Assembly: GCF_022063185.1 (NCBI RefSeq)
Contig: NZ_CP091913.1
Location: 5,743,141-5,807,140, forward strand
DNA length: 64,000 nucleotides
From: Nostoc sp. UHCC 0870
GTDB taxonomy: Bacteria; Cyanobacteriota; Cyanobacteriia; Cyanobacteriales; Nostocaceae
Direction of reading: 5' to 3'
Both the position numbers and the translations under genes were made by a program. Under the pieces are notes generated by a model, which saw only the letters and a list, made by a program, of their open reading frames with translations, was not told where the DNA came from and did not search any database. Below, in pieces: positions 1-8,173 of this stretch. The first letter of the stretch is position 1, and each line of letters starts with the position of its first letter.

Positions 1-47
1 TTTGCTGTTGATAATTAGGCAAAAATATCTAGTTATATGCGATAATT

Positions 48-971
48 TTAACCTGATGATATAGCTGATATTTCTAATGGTAATATTAGCCCTCGAATCC
101 GTAACCTTACTAGCCCACAAATCGTCAAAATTACTTGCTTATATTTGCGGGTATTTAACCTAAATCTCTCTTGGACAACTCGAAAGATTTTGACTGACCG
201 TATTCGATGTTCAACAAAGATTCGTTTAGATGAAAATATTTTGTTCTGTTCTTTCTGTTCAGTTGTTAGTTCTTGATTTCTTGGTTTCTTAATTGGAGTT
301 GTAATTAAATCTTCTCCAAGATATGCCTTATCTCCTTTAAATCTTTGTTTGGCATCAAACTCTGAACGATATTCTCGGAACAAAGTTATATCGCTTTTTG
401 GACCAGGTTCACCTGCCACAACATCAACGATATCACTAGCATCAGGTAAAATAATCATTTGAGTTTTAAATGTATGATTACTCTTCTTACCTGAAAAATA
501 TTTCTTTTGTTCATCATTGTCTCTAGGTCTTTCTCTGACTTGTTCATAGCTATCTACTATTAATTCATATTCTGTGAGCATTTCTTTTACTACTTCATAG
601 TCAGAAGCGTTTTTTTTTACTTGTTCAAGCAAACTTGATGGCAGTAATTCTCGCAAGTTAGGCAACCAATAGTTAAACGTATCGTTGGCTGTAGACTCAC
701 TTACTTCAAACTGAATACCTAGAAGTTGAAAGGTTGTCAGATGTCGGAGATACACTAAAGTTAAAATGATTTGTTCAGAAATAGATAATTTTGGTTTCCG
801 ACCTCCTCCACCAGCAATAATTCTCACTTTCTTAGATTCCAGTAAAGCTTTTTTTTCATGATATAATCTTTCCCCATTTATGATTAATTGTTGTAACTGT
901 TCATATTCCAGACCTATTAACCTTTGGGTTTGTTTAGGATTCTCTTCAATGTAATTCAGTATATTGCTCAT
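48..971 (-). CDS. IS5-like DDE transposase
   Basis: 307-residue transposase of the type with an N-terminal helix-turn-helix and a DDE_Tnp_4 catalytic domain. The acidic triad is visible as VDSYEQ (first Asp), GDKAYLG (second Asp) and FVEHRIRSVK (Glu), and the GGGGRKPKLS segment before the helix-turn-helix is typical. The frame is intact, so it may be active. It lies directly upstream of the surviving 3' part of an oxidoreductase gene on the opposite strand, so it probably interrupted that gene. I could not define the terminal inverted repeats; the left end may fall at or outside the window edge. The assignment to IS5 within the DDE families is tentative. Confidence 0.85.
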   Translation of the reverse strand: MSNILNYIEENPKQTQRLIGLEYEQLQQLIINGERLYHEKKALLESKKVRIIAGGGGRKPKLSISEQIILTLVYLRHLTTFQLLGIQFEVSESTANDTFNYWLPNLRELLPSSLLEQVKKNASDYEVVKEMLTEYELIVDSYEQVRERPRDNDEQKKYFSGKKSNHTFKTQMIILPDASDIVDVVAGEPGPKSDITLFREYRSEFDAKQRFKGDKAYLGEDLITTPIKKPRNQELTTEQKEQNKIFSSKRIFVEHRIRSVKIFRVVQERFRLNTRKYKQVILTICGLVRLRIRGLILPLEISAISSG

Positions 972-1020
972 GCTTCTGTGTCAAAATAACGCTTTAATGT
1001 TCTTTTATCACAGAATAATA

Positions 1021-1364
1021 CTATTTTGGAGATGTCTAATCATTGGCGAGTAAAATGCAATGATAATAGTGAATATGAGTGCGATCGTATTTGGCTTTCT
1101 ACTGGCAGTAAATTTGATGTTCAGGCTGAACCATTATTACAAGAAGTTTTAAATACGTACCCGATTCCTGTAGTCAACGGCTTACCTATTTTAGATACTT
1201 GTCTACGTTGGCCTGGTTGTGAATTATTCCTGATGGGAGGGTTAGCAGCTTTACAGGTAGGGCCGACAGCACGAAATTTATCAGGCGCGAGAATGGCTAG
1301 TGAAAAAATTGTCCCAGCGATTATCAAGCCGAGTGTGGTTCTTCCTCATCCTAAAACTGCTTAA
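1021..1364 (+). pseudogene. 3' fragment of an FAD/NAD(P)-dependent oxidoreductase, truncated by a transposon
   Basis: About 110 residues resembling the C-terminal end of an FAD-dependent oxidoreductase. The segment ending in IWLSTGSKFD looks like the second nucleotide-binding strand and its conserved ATG-like loop, and FLMGGLAALQVGPTARNLSGA matches the C-terminal FAD-contacting region. There is no credible start: the frame opens with TTG immediately next to the transposase promoter region. The 5' portion is absent and presumably lies beyond the IS, outside the window. Substrate unknown. Confidence 0.6.
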
Positions 1365-1390
1365 CTTTTTTTCTTCTTATATAAAGTCAA

Positions 1391-1420
1391 GAAACCCAGT
1401 TTTGGAAAAACTGGGGTTAT
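1391..1420. terminator. Hairpin between convergent genes
   Basis: An inverted repeat (AACCCAGTTTT at 1393-1403 and AAAACTGGGGTT at 1407-1418, one bulge) sits between the convergent oxidoreductase remnant and the solute-binding protein gene. Position and shape fit a bidirectional terminator. Confidence 0.5.
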
Positions 1421-1436
1421 AAAATTTGGTAACAAT

Positions 1437-2426
1437 CTACTGTTGTGACTGTTGAATTCTGGGTGGAAAAATTAAGTATGTTCCGCCTAAACCTTCTACA
1501 ATAGTGCGTGTATTGGCAAACATCATCTTTTGATAGGTATCTGCATCACTTCCCGGTTCTCCCAACCCTTTAGTATATAGTTGTCTTTCTGATAATTTAA
1601 CATTTGCTTCTGCTGCTACAGACTCCATTAACTCAGGATTCACTGTCGTCTCTAGAAAAATTGTTGGTACTTTCGACTTTTGAACGTATTGCACCAAATT
1701 TTTGATACGTTGATTTGTAGCTTGTTCTTCAGTGCCAAAACTGGCTGAAGGAATACCATAAGCCTTGGTGTAATAATCGATGGCATTATTGGTTGTTACT
1801 ACTTTCAGTCTATCTTTAGGAATACTCGCAATTCTTGATTTTATCCAACTATCTATCTGTGCGAGTTCAGTTATAATTCGTTTGGTATTTTCTTGATAAA
1901 TATCTGCATCGCTGGGGGATAATTTCTTTAAGTTGTTATTAATAACTTCCACCATTTTTATTGCATTCTGGGGATGATTCCAAATATAAGGATTAGTTAC
2001 TGAGCGACCATTTACCTGAAATTGTCGTGCTTTAGGAAGTGCAACTTGACTAACAGCTATTTTAGTCGTTGGAGTGTTTGTTGCTGTAATTATTTTAATT
2101 AATGCTGGCTCTAGATTGTAACCATTATAAAAAATTAATTTCGCTTCTTCAATCGCTGTCAGGTCTTCTGGTTTTGGTTGATAATCTTGGGCATTTGTAT
2201 TAGGAGGAATGATACAATTAAGATTAATTGTATTTTCTGCAACTTGTTTAGCTAAGTCGCAGAGTACACTAGTAGTAGCTACAACTTTAGGAAGATTTTC
2301 ATTGACTGTGGTAGAAGTTTGAGTGAAGGATGTATTTACAGATTGATTTCCACATCCGAAAAATCCAATTGTTAAAAAGAAAAATCCAAGTCGTAAGCAA
2401 ATATTATTTGGTAGTTTTTTTGACAT
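1437..2426 (-). CDS. Metal ABC transporter solute-binding lipoprotein, ZnuA/MntC-like
   Basis: 329-residue periplasmic metal-binding protein of the cluster A-I (ZnuA/MntC/PsaA) type. The N-terminus is a lipoprotein signal with the lipobox ending GFFGCG. PKVVATTSVLCDLAKQVA is the family start. Of the usual four metal ligands the acidic pair is present (the Glu of IFLETTVNPEL and the Asp of GSDADTYQKM). The two His positions look replaced: the first family motif reads NAQDYQPKPED, where His normally occupies the Gln position, and the second reads NPYIWNHPQNA, with Tyr at the usual His. No permease or ATPase gene is adjacent. It may bind another metal, or Mn with altered ligands. Function is known only at family level. 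Confidence 0.8.
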   Translation of the reverse strand: MSKKLPNNICLRLGFFFLTIGFFGCGNQSVNTSFTQTSTTVNENLPKVVATTSVLCDLAKQVAENTINLNCIIPPNTNAQDYQPKPEDLTAIEEAKLIFYNGYNLEPALIKIITATNTPTTKIAVSQVALPKARQFQVNGRSVTNPYIWNHPQNAIKMVEVINNNLKKLSPSDADIYQENTKRIITELAQIDSWIKSRIASIPKDRLKVVTTNNAIDYYTKAYGIPSASFGTEEQATNQRIKNLVQYVQKSKVPTIFLETTVNPELMESVAAEANVKLSERQLYTKGLGEPGSDADTYQKMMFANTRTIVEGLGGTYLIFPPRIQQSQQ

Positions 2427-2529
2427 ATTTCAACCATGCTGAATGTGTAAAACAGCTAATTTTTATGAGTAGCAATTATTTATTGACTACTAGGTTTAAT
2501 TTTTCTGCATTTTGCTATAACTCAAGAAC

Positions 2530-2570
2530 CCCACCCCTTAATCCCCTCCCCGTCAACGGGGAGGGGAGAG
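2530..2570. repeat. GC-rich interspersed palindrome
   Basis: A palindrome of the CCCCTCCCCGTCAACGGGGA type upstream of the metal-binding lipoprotein gene. Close relatives occur near 26010-26045 and 56719-56785, so it is an interspersed repeat rather than a gene-specific operator. Confidence 0.6.
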
Positions 2571-2631
2571 AAAGGATAGCTTTGGTGGAGTTGAATTACT
2601 AGATACATAATTTTTTGATCAAAAAATTACA

Positions 2632-2752
2632 GGACTTACGCAAGAGTCACAATTGGTGGTTGGTGCGTGACGCTATAAGTCTCATGACTACGTTCAAATA
2701 TTCTCGCTGCGTCACGCACCCTACAGAAAAAATATGCCAGTTGCGTAAGTCC
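2632..2752. mobile_element. MITE-like 121-bp element
   Basis: Perfect 12-bp terminal inverted repeats (GGACTTACGCAA at 2632-2643, TTGCGTAAGTCC at 2741-2752) enclose a second perfect inverted pair (GGTGCGTGACGC at 2662-2673, GCGTCACGCACC at 2709-2720). No coding capacity. The architecture is that of a non-autonomous miniature transposable element. It makes up much of the 400-bp gene-free gap between the lipoprotein gene and the small Cys-protein gene. Confidence 0.7.
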
Positions 2753-2826
2753 TAAATTAAATAAACATACACAGTAAAGGCACAGAAATGCTGTGCCTAA
2801 GAGGATATTTATAATTTCTAACGGGA

Positions 2827-3096
2827 TTAAAAATCTATAGATGGCAATTTACCTTGTAAAAGTTGAAATTTAGACTGAACGCAATTAGCACAATTACAAC
2901 CTAATTGTTCGGTGATAGGATTAGATGTTTGAGTCAAATGTGGGACTGCTATTTCGGAAAATGGTTGAATATGTTCTACTGTCAGTATTGGGGTGGTAGA
3001 TATGGATTTGACACTAGCATTGGCTGGGTTGACTGCCACTAGTATAGATGACAGAATCACAGGAAAGGCAAGCAAAAACAGTTTGACTAGGTTCAT
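2827..3096 (-). CDS. Small exported protein with CxCxxC cluster
   Basis: 89 residues. A hydrophobic N-terminus (LFLLAFPVILSSILVAVNPANA) reads as a Sec signal peptide with a likely cleavage after ANA. The mature part is short and ends in GCNCANCVQSKFQLLQGKLP, a Cys-rich tail that I recall from other small cyanobacterial hypothetical proteins. The CNCANC cluster could bind a metal or form disulfides. It lies between a metal-binding lipoprotein gene and a zinc-homeostasis locus, which is suggestive only. No function is assigned. Confidence 0.6.
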   Translation of the reverse strand: MNLVKLFLLAFPVILSSILVAVNPANASVKSISTTPILTVEHIQPFSEIAVPHLTQTSNPITEQLGCNCANCVQSKFQLLQGKLPSIDF

Positions 3097-3176
3097 ACTT
3101 CAAATATTAAAGACTGCTGTTGATACAGCATAGCCAATTTTATTGATGAGCTTCAACATTAGTAACTGTGTAGGAC

Positions 3177-4238
3177 TTAACTGCGCCCAAAGCCTTTACC
3201 GCGTAACACTTTTGACCAAATGAAGATTTCTCCTTTGTCACCACCTGCGGCTAATAATTTACCTTGGGGATGCCAAGCTAAGGTAGAAAAGCCATCAGCA
3301 ACGCCTGTGAGGATTTGGGATACTTCCTGGGCTTTGTTCCACAAGCACAACCAGCCATCTGTAGCCGCCGAAGCCAACAGAGAACTTTGAGGTGCAAAAG
3401 CGATCGCATTAATCACACCCACATGATTAGTCAAAACTCTCGCTTCCCAACCCAAGTTCTCATCCTCTAGCTTTTCCCAGACCACAATCCCTTCTACACT
3501 GGAAGTAGCTAACAATGGCGCACCTACTTTGGTAGTAATTTCTGACCAAGCCAATTGACGAATCTTACCTGGGAAGCCCCGCATCACCCAAGGATCGGGA
3601 TTATTCCATTCCAAAACAGTGACGCTGCGATCCATGTTACCGGAGGCGAGAAATTTGCCATCAGTTGACCAACCCATAGCGACGCTAACAGTAGGCATAC
3701 TGAGAAGATATGGTTCTTCCTCCCAGTTTTGAGAGTGCCAAATTTTGATTCCTTGGTTTCCACCAACGGCTAGATATTCCCCATCAATCCGCCAATCAAT
3801 ACTCAAGACGGAGGAGTCAGCAAAATTCAGGGTGACAACCACCTCACGATTATCAGCATCCCAAACTTGGACATAACGCCCTAAACTAAAAGCCAACTGG
3901 TTATTAACATGATTCCAAGCTAGCTTATCCACCCAAGCAGGGGCATTTTCTAAGGTGGTAATTAATTCCTGTCCCCGCCAAATTTTCACCCGTCCATCCT
4001 GTCCCCCAACGGCTAAAAATTGACCATCCCTGGAGAAAGCCACACAATCAACTGATTGACCTTCACCACTTTGCAAAGTTGTTAATTCGCCATCTTGCCA
4101 CAGTACCACTTCCCCAGCCGCCGAGGTTGCAGCTAGAGTATCACCTAATGGCGACCAGGCGATCGCAGTTACATACTCTGCTAATGTCCCGGAATAGTGT
4201 TCTTCAAATTCTTTTGATTTGCTAGTTGTGAGGTTCAT
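3177..4238 (-). CDS. WD40 repeat protein, partner of the COG0523 GTPase
   Basis: 353 residues made almost wholly of WD40 repeats: VTAIAWSPLGDTLAATSAAGEVVLW, VDCVAFSRDGQFLAVGGQDGRVKIW and further copies up to the C-terminus, about seven, so a single beta-propeller. There is no signal peptide and no enzymatic domain; it is probably a cytosolic scaffold. It lies downstream of and on the same strand as the CobW-type GTPase gene with a gap of about 100 bp that contains a tandem repeat, so it may be cotranscribed from the Zur-box promoter. A role with the GTPase in metal allocation is an inference from gene order. Confidence 0.85.
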   Translation of the reverse strand: MNLTTSKSKEFEEHYSGTLAEYVTAIAWSPLGDTLAATSAAGEVVLWQDGELTTLQSGEGQSVDCVAFSRDGQFLAVGGQDGRVKIWRGQELITTLENAPAWVDKLAWNHVNNQLAFSLGRYVQVWDADNREVVVTLNFADSSVLSIDWRIDGEYLAVGGNQGIKIWHSQNWEEEPYLLSMPTVSVAMGWSTDGKFLASGNMDRSVTVLEWNNPDPWVMRGFPGKIRQLAWSEITTKVGAPLLATSSVEGIVVWEKLEDENLGWEARVLTNHVGVINAIAFAPQSSLLASAATDGWLCLWNKAQEVSQILTGVADGFSTLAWHPQGKLLAAGGDKGEIFIWSKVLRGKGFGRS

Positions 4239-4249
4239 AGTGATCTAGG

Positions 4250-4312
4250 GACTGGGGATTGGGGATTGGGGATTGGGGACTGGGGACTGAGGGACTGGGG
4301 ACTGGGTAGAGT
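4250..4312. repeat. Tandem repeat of GGGGAYTG-type units
   Basis: Repeated GGGGATTG/GGGGACTG octamers between the GTPase and WD40 genes. The same units recur near 25425-25495, 53399-53487 and (complement) 54925-54966. This is a short tandem repeat family common in Nostoc-type genomes. Confidence 0.7.
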
Positions 4313-4336
4313 AGCCCACTCAGCACTCAGCACTCA

Positions 4337-5314
4337 CTACTCAGCTGCCATACAAGCAAGAAAATCTTGTTTTAATTGGGCTTCATCGAGATTGCGACCG
4401 ATGAAAACTAGTTCGTTTTTACGTTTCTCGCTAGCTTTCCAGGGTCGATCAGGTCTGCCATCCAATATCATATGCACACCTTGGAAGACAAATCTATTAT
4501 CTTCGCCGGCAATATTTAAGATGCCTTTCATCCGAAAGATATCTGGGCCTTGGGTACGCAATAATTCCGACAGCCAAGCATTTAATTTCTGCCCATCCAG
4601 TTCCCCTGACTCTACCAAGGCTACAGAAAAGACACTATCATCATGTTCGTGGGTATCTTCGCCCAAAAAATTGGGATCTATTTCTAAAGCGCGATCTAAA
4701 TCAAAAGCGTTCACCCCTAATAAAGCATCCATTGCTAATTCTGAGTTGTGGGTGCGGTGGATTTTCGCCATCGCATTCATCGACCGAATCCGCTTTTCTA
4801 ATTCATCTAATTCTGCTGGGGTAACTAAATCTGTTTTGTTAAGTAAAATTACATCGGCAAAGGCAATCTGTTCTTGCGCTTCGTCTGCATCCCAATGCTG
4901 CCAAATATGCTTGGCATCAACTACTGTCACCACTGCATCTAAAGACAGTTGGCTTTGCATATCTTCATCTACAAAGAATGTCTGAATTACTGGTGCAGGG
5001 TCGGCTAATCCAGTTGTTTCTATAACTAAATGGTCAAACTTATCGCGTCGCTTCATCAGATTACCAATGATGCGAATTAAATCACCTCTGACTGTACAAC
5101 AAATACAGCCATTGTTCATCTCAAATATTTCTTCATCGGCATCAATTACTAATTGATTATCAATGCCTACTTCCCCAAATTCATTGACGATTACAGCAAC
5201 TTTCTTGCCGTGTTCGTAGGTGAGGATGTGATTAAGTAGAGTTGTTTTACCTGCTCCTAAATAGCCAGTCAAAACAGTCACGGGAACTGAATTTATCATT
5301 ACGTCAGCAACCAT
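4337..5314 (-). CDS. COG0523 (CobW/ZNG) family GTP-binding metal chaperone
   Basis: 325 residues. The Walker A motif TGYLGAGKTT lies at residues 16-25, the diagnostic CxCC metal motif (GCICC, Cys70/72/73) follows, then ETTGLADPAP, and the G4 motif LLNKTDLV with a CobW C-terminal domain. The family inserts metals into client proteins; members under Zur control are thought to allocate zinc. Two Asp/His-rich segments (EDTHEHDD) add possible metal ligands. A near-perfect Zur palindrome lies 28 bp before the ATG. The same-strand WD40 gene follows. Assignment to zinc rather than cobalt rests on the operator and the neighbouring Zur-box gene. Confidence 0.9.
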   Translation of the reverse strand: MVADVMINSVPVTVLTGYLGAGKTTLLNHILTYEHGKKVAVIVNEFGEVGIDNQLVIDADEEIFEMNNGCICCTVRGDLIRIIGNLMKRRDKFDHLVIETTGLADPAPVIQTFFVDEDMQSQLSLDAVVTVVDAKHIWQHWDADEAQEQIAFADVILLNKTDLVTPAELDELEKRIRSMNAMAKIHRTHNSELAMDALLGVNAFDLDRALEIDPNFLGEDTHEHDDSVFSVALVESGELDGQKLNAWLSELLRTQGPDIFRMKGILNIAGEDNRFVFQGVHMILDGRPDRPWKASEKRKNELVFIGRNLDEAQLKQDFLACMAAE

Positions 5315-5342
5315 ACTTTTAAAACCTCTTATCTCACCTTAT

Positions 5343-5357
5343 GGATAATCATTATCA
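5343..5357. promoter_or_regulatory. Zur/FurB-type operator in front of the COG0523 gene
   Basis: GGATAATCATTATCA, a 7-1-7 inverted repeat that differs by one base from the cyanobacterial Zur consensus TGATAATNATTATCA. It lies 28 bp upstream of the start codon on the minus strand, where it would overlap the promoter and repress when zinc is sufficient. Confidence 0.75.
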
Positions 5358-5528
5358 CCCATCATAAATCCTTTTATATTTTTGTGTGAATTTGCCATTA
5401 ATGCAAGCTGCGATTTGCACTATTTGCTGTTTTTGGCATCTGTACTTAGTTATAAATCTTCACAATTTACCAGGATTGAGGACTTTTCTTATTTAACAAA
5501 TTCTTCATTGACAAACGCATGAAGAGCA

Positions 5529-5543
5529 TGATAATCATTATCA
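5529..5543. promoter_or_regulatory. Zur/FurB-type operator in front of the PEP-CTERM gene
   Basis: TGATAATCATTATCA, a perfect 7-1-7 palindrome matching the cyanobacterial Zur consensus, 33 bp upstream of the GTG start of the plus-strand PEP-CTERM gene. Together with the site at 5343 it puts the divergent pair under one zinc regulator. Confidence 0.85.
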
Positions 5544-5576
5544 CTAGGAAAAATTATACTTTCAGGGAGAACCCTA

Positions 5577-6464
5577 GTGGTTTCAAAATACACTAGCTTT
5601 TGGCACAAGCAAGCCTCTCTTGCTGTTGGCTTTTTTGCTGCTGCGCCATTAGTTGTATCTACGGCTATTGCACCTGCACAAGCTCATGATGATACTGAAT
5701 ATTACATTGGCTTAGATGGGTTACAAGTTCTCACAAGCGGGACATATGCAGGATTAGATAACCCGAACTACAACCGTTTGACCTTCTTAACTGCACACCG
5801 GGGAGCAAACCCTGCGAGTAATCATTTTCATAGTATTGGGACTTATAGTTACTTAGGTTCTGTAGATAGCCCAAGTATTAATAAAACCAGTGCTAATAAC
5901 AGAATCCCTGAGACTTATACAGGTATTCCCCCACTAAAATTATTACCGGGTACAGGGATTTATGCTGGTCGCTTGATTAGCTATGATACTCATGAAGAGT
6001 ATAGCAATCTAAACATCCAATCCATAACATCTTTAGCAGGTGCTACAGAAGAAGACGACCAGTATTTATTTAATAGTTCTCGTGGTCGTTGGCAGTCGTC
6101 TCTGGCGGGTGCAACAATTGGTCTACAGTTGCTGGAAATTAGTCGTGGATTGAATATTGCGAATGAGGCGGGTGTAAATATACTCAATACACCTGGTGAT
6201 ATTTATACCCTCGGTAGTGGTGATGATTTTTCCTTTACCCCTACTTTTTGGACTCAGAAAACAGCAACACCCGGTACTTATTCTGCAACATTTAAGCTGG
6301 TGGATTTAAGTAGTAATAACTATTTAGAGTCTGGTACATTTAGCTTTGATTTTCGAGTTGAGAAAGTACCAGAACCTTCTACTACTATTGCTTTAGGATT
6401 CGCTGGTTTATTAGCTTTGTCTATTTCTCATCTGAAAAAACGCACTGTAAAAAGTTTGAATTAG
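5577..6464 (+). CDS. Zur-controlled PEP-CTERM exported protein (All3515-like)
   Basis: 295 residues. GTG start preceded by AGGGAG at a suitable distance. The N-terminal signal peptide ends near PAQAHDD. The mature protein starts with His/Asp (AHDDTEYY), contains SNHFHSIGTYSY and a beta-rich FTPTFWTQKTATPGTYSATFKLVDL segment like actinobacterial surface-anchor repeats. It ends with a PEP-CTERM sorting signal: VPEPST, a hydrophobic helix (IALGFAGLLALSI) and a basic KKR tail. I recognise it as resembling the All3515 family of Zur-repressed PEP-CTERM proteins, and the perfect Zur box upstream supports this. It may capture zinc at the cell surface or in the outer matrix; that is inference. Confidence 0.85.
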   Translation: MVSKYTSFWHKQASLAVGFFAAAPLVVSTAIAPAQAHDDTEYYIGLDGLQVLTSGTYAGLDNPNYNRLTFLTAHRGANPASNHFHSIGTYSYLGSVDSPSINKTSANNRIPETYTGIPPLKLLPGTGIYAGRLISYDTHEEYSNLNIQSITSLAGATEEDDQYLFNSSRGRWQSSLAGATIGLQLLEISRGLNIANEAGVNILNTPGDIYTLGSGDDFSFTPTFWTQKTATPGTYSATFKLVDLSSNNYLESGTFSFDFRVEKVPEPSTTIALGFAGLLALSISHLKKRTVKSLN

Positions 6465-6597
6465 TAACCCGCATTTCTCACAAACAGTAGGGGCGGGTTC
6501 ACAGATATGCTCGAATAGTTCACGAATATTTCGCTCAACCCGCCCCTACGGACTCTGGACTGAGGTTGCAATAATTGGTGAGAAATCCGGGTTAGTG

Positions 6598-6632
6598 CTT
6601 AAAAAAGGGCTAAAGCCCTTACTACAAACCTT
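6598..6632. repeat. Interspersed palindrome of the AAGG-CTAAAG-CCTT type
   Basis: AAGGGCTAAAGCCCTTACTA followed by CAAACCTTTAA. It belongs to the same family as the palindromes at 13331, 17514, 30113 and 61515. It abuts the 3' end of the next gene and may act as its terminator. Confidence 0.5.
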
Positions 6633-7537
6633 TAATGATGTAAAAAATCCTCAATGGCTGCAAAAATCTCTGCTGGGTATTCCTCGTGCATTCCCAAAGA
6701 ACCGGGAAGTACAACACTTCTCAAACCTGGGAGTGCGGCTACAGCTTCCATCTCGGCGCGTGATTTGGGGGGACTGGATTCTGCAATAACTACCATGAGG
6801 GGGACAGATAAGGACTGTACAAGTGCTAAAAAGTCGGATTGATTGTGTACTGCGTCAATATTGCCAGTTACAAAAGCCGCAGAAGCAAACCTAGCACCAG
6901 GTTTTTGGGTTGATTCCCATTTCTTTTCCATGAAACTGGGTGTGAGTTTCGCTGTATCGACAAACACATGGCGACGATACATAAACCTTAAGAATGAGGG
7001 CGTGGTATTGAGTTTGTAGAGAATTTGACCGAGAATAGGCGATCGCACTAATCCCCTAACTACGCCAGCTAAGAGTCGATTTGCCCCCATTGTCGGTAAA
7101 GGGCCACGCCAAGTAGGTGCAATCAAGACAATCTTTGAAAAAGTATCTGGCTGTTGTTTTGCTAGTCGCAACACATAACCAGCAGCATGACCAGCCGCTA
7201 TGACAGTTATGGGGGTAGTAAAAACAGCCTGAACGAAATCCCCCAGAAATTGCTGATAAATCTCTGGTCGGTAATCTATACTAGGGCGTGAAGATTGCCC
7301 AAATCCCGGCCAGTCTAGAGATACTACTTGAAAATGAGGAGCTAGTAGTCTAGCCAATCCAGCAATTTCTTGACGGGTGGATACGCTGCTAAAAGCTGGC
7401 AATAGTAATAGAGGTGAACCATTGCCCAGAGTTTCATAAACAACGCGCAATGGTTTATTTTCCCATTGCCAGAGATATTCTTGAACTACTCCACCAAATC
7501 CAGTAGGGTCATAGGTTGATAATAAACTGGTAGACAT
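6632..7537 (-). CDS. Alpha/beta-hydrolase-fold protein lacking the nucleophile serine
   Basis: 301 residues with the alpha/beta-hydrolase order: oxyanion strand LLLLPAFSSV, VVSLDWPGFGQSSRP, then the nucleophile elbow, a cap domain and a C-terminal GMHEEYPAEIFAAIEDFL region carrying the usual His. The elbow reads AAGHAAGY: the Ser of G-x-S-x-G is Ala (codon GCT), so the protein is probably not a classical serine hydrolase. The Asp-strand motif LMVVIAESSPP also lacks a clear Asp. It could be a non-catalytic or mechanistically different member. It lies 33 bp downstream of sufE on the same strand, so it may be cotranscribed. Confidence 0.8.
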   Translation of the reverse strand: MSTSLLSTYDPTGFGGVVQEYLWQWENKPLRVVYETLGNGSPLLLLPAFSSVSTRQEIAGLARLLAPHFQVVSLDWPGFGQSSRPSIDYRPEIYQQFLGDFVQAVFTTPITVIAAGHAAGYVLRLAKQQPDTFSKIVLIAPTWRGPLPTMGANRLLAGVVRGLVRSPILGQILYKLNTTPSFLRFMYRRHVFVDTAKLTPSFMEKKWESTQKPGARFASAAFVTGNIDAVHNQSDFLALVQSLSVPLMVVIAESSPPKSRAEMEAVAALPGLRSVVLPGSLGMHEEYPAEIFAAIEDFLHH

Positions 7538-7570
7538 CGCACTAAATATTGGGTAGTTGTCACAATACTT

Positions 7571-8011
7571 TTAGTTTGGCAGGTCTAACTTACATTCCAA
7601 CGCTTTTTTCTGCATAGTTTTAAAAATGTTATAAAACCCATTAGCGCGGGAAGGGGTGAGGCTGACATTTAAACCAGTGGCTTGGATAAAATCTGGTGTG
7701 AGTTCCACAATCGCCGTAGGTGCTAGTTCGTTTAAGCCTTCAATTAATAGGGCGAGTAATCCTTTCGTCAATTGTGAATCAGAATCACCCTGATATGTCA
7801 CCTTACCATCATGCAAAGTTGCAGTCACATATACTTGCGAAACACAACCAGGGACTTTATTTTCGGGAACTTTAGCAGTTTCTGGGAACTCTGGCATCTT
7901 TTGAGCATACCAGATGAGTTGTTCATAGCGTCGTTTTGGGTCGGTCGCTCGTTGAAAACGCTGGACAATTTTAGCTAGAGCAGGCGGTAAAGAGTCTAAA
8001 GTTGAAGACAT
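7571..8011 (-). CDS. sufE: SufE-like cysteine desulfurase sulfur acceptor
   Basis: 146 residues, the normal SufE length. KVPGCVSQVYV carries the persulfide-accepting Cys56, and SDSQLTKGLLALLIEGLNELAP is the conserved second half. It would take sulfur from a SufS-type desulfurase for Fe-S cluster assembly in the cytosol. No other suf gene is nearby. It sits downstream of an orphan nifH but is separated from it by a strong hairpin, so the two are probably independent units. The alpha/beta-fold gene follows after 33 bp. Confidence 0.9.
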   Translation of the reverse strand: MSSTLDSLPPALAKIVQRFQRATDPKRRYEQLIWYAQKMPEFPETAKVPENKVPGCVSQVYVTATLHDGKVTYQGDSDSQLTKGLLALLIEGLNELAPTAIVELTPDFIQATGLNVSLTPSRANGFYNIFKTMQKKALECKLDLPN

Positions 8012-8113
8012 AGCAGCAGTTGTGAATAATCGGCCTTTATTTGAGTGTAGATTATCTTCAATCTAGGCGATCGCAGAATTGTCCAGCTACGCCAAAAAAG
8101 ATGGTGAACAGAA

Positions 8114-8145
8114 ATAACCCCGAACTTTGAGAAAATCGGGGTTAT
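8114..8145. terminator. Hairpin downstream of nifH
   Basis: A perfect 10-bp stem (ATAACCCCGA at 8114-8123, TCGGGGTTAT at 8136-8145) with a 12-nt loop lies just past the nifH stop and before sufE. It is likely the nifH terminator, though no long U tract follows. Confidence 0.55.
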
Positions 8146-8173
8146 GGAGTCTATTAAAACTGAATCACATTAC

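Noticed and set aside
4266..4985. 239-codon plus-strand frame
   Set aside because: It is the antisense shadow of the COG0523 GTPase gene and begins within a tandem repeat.
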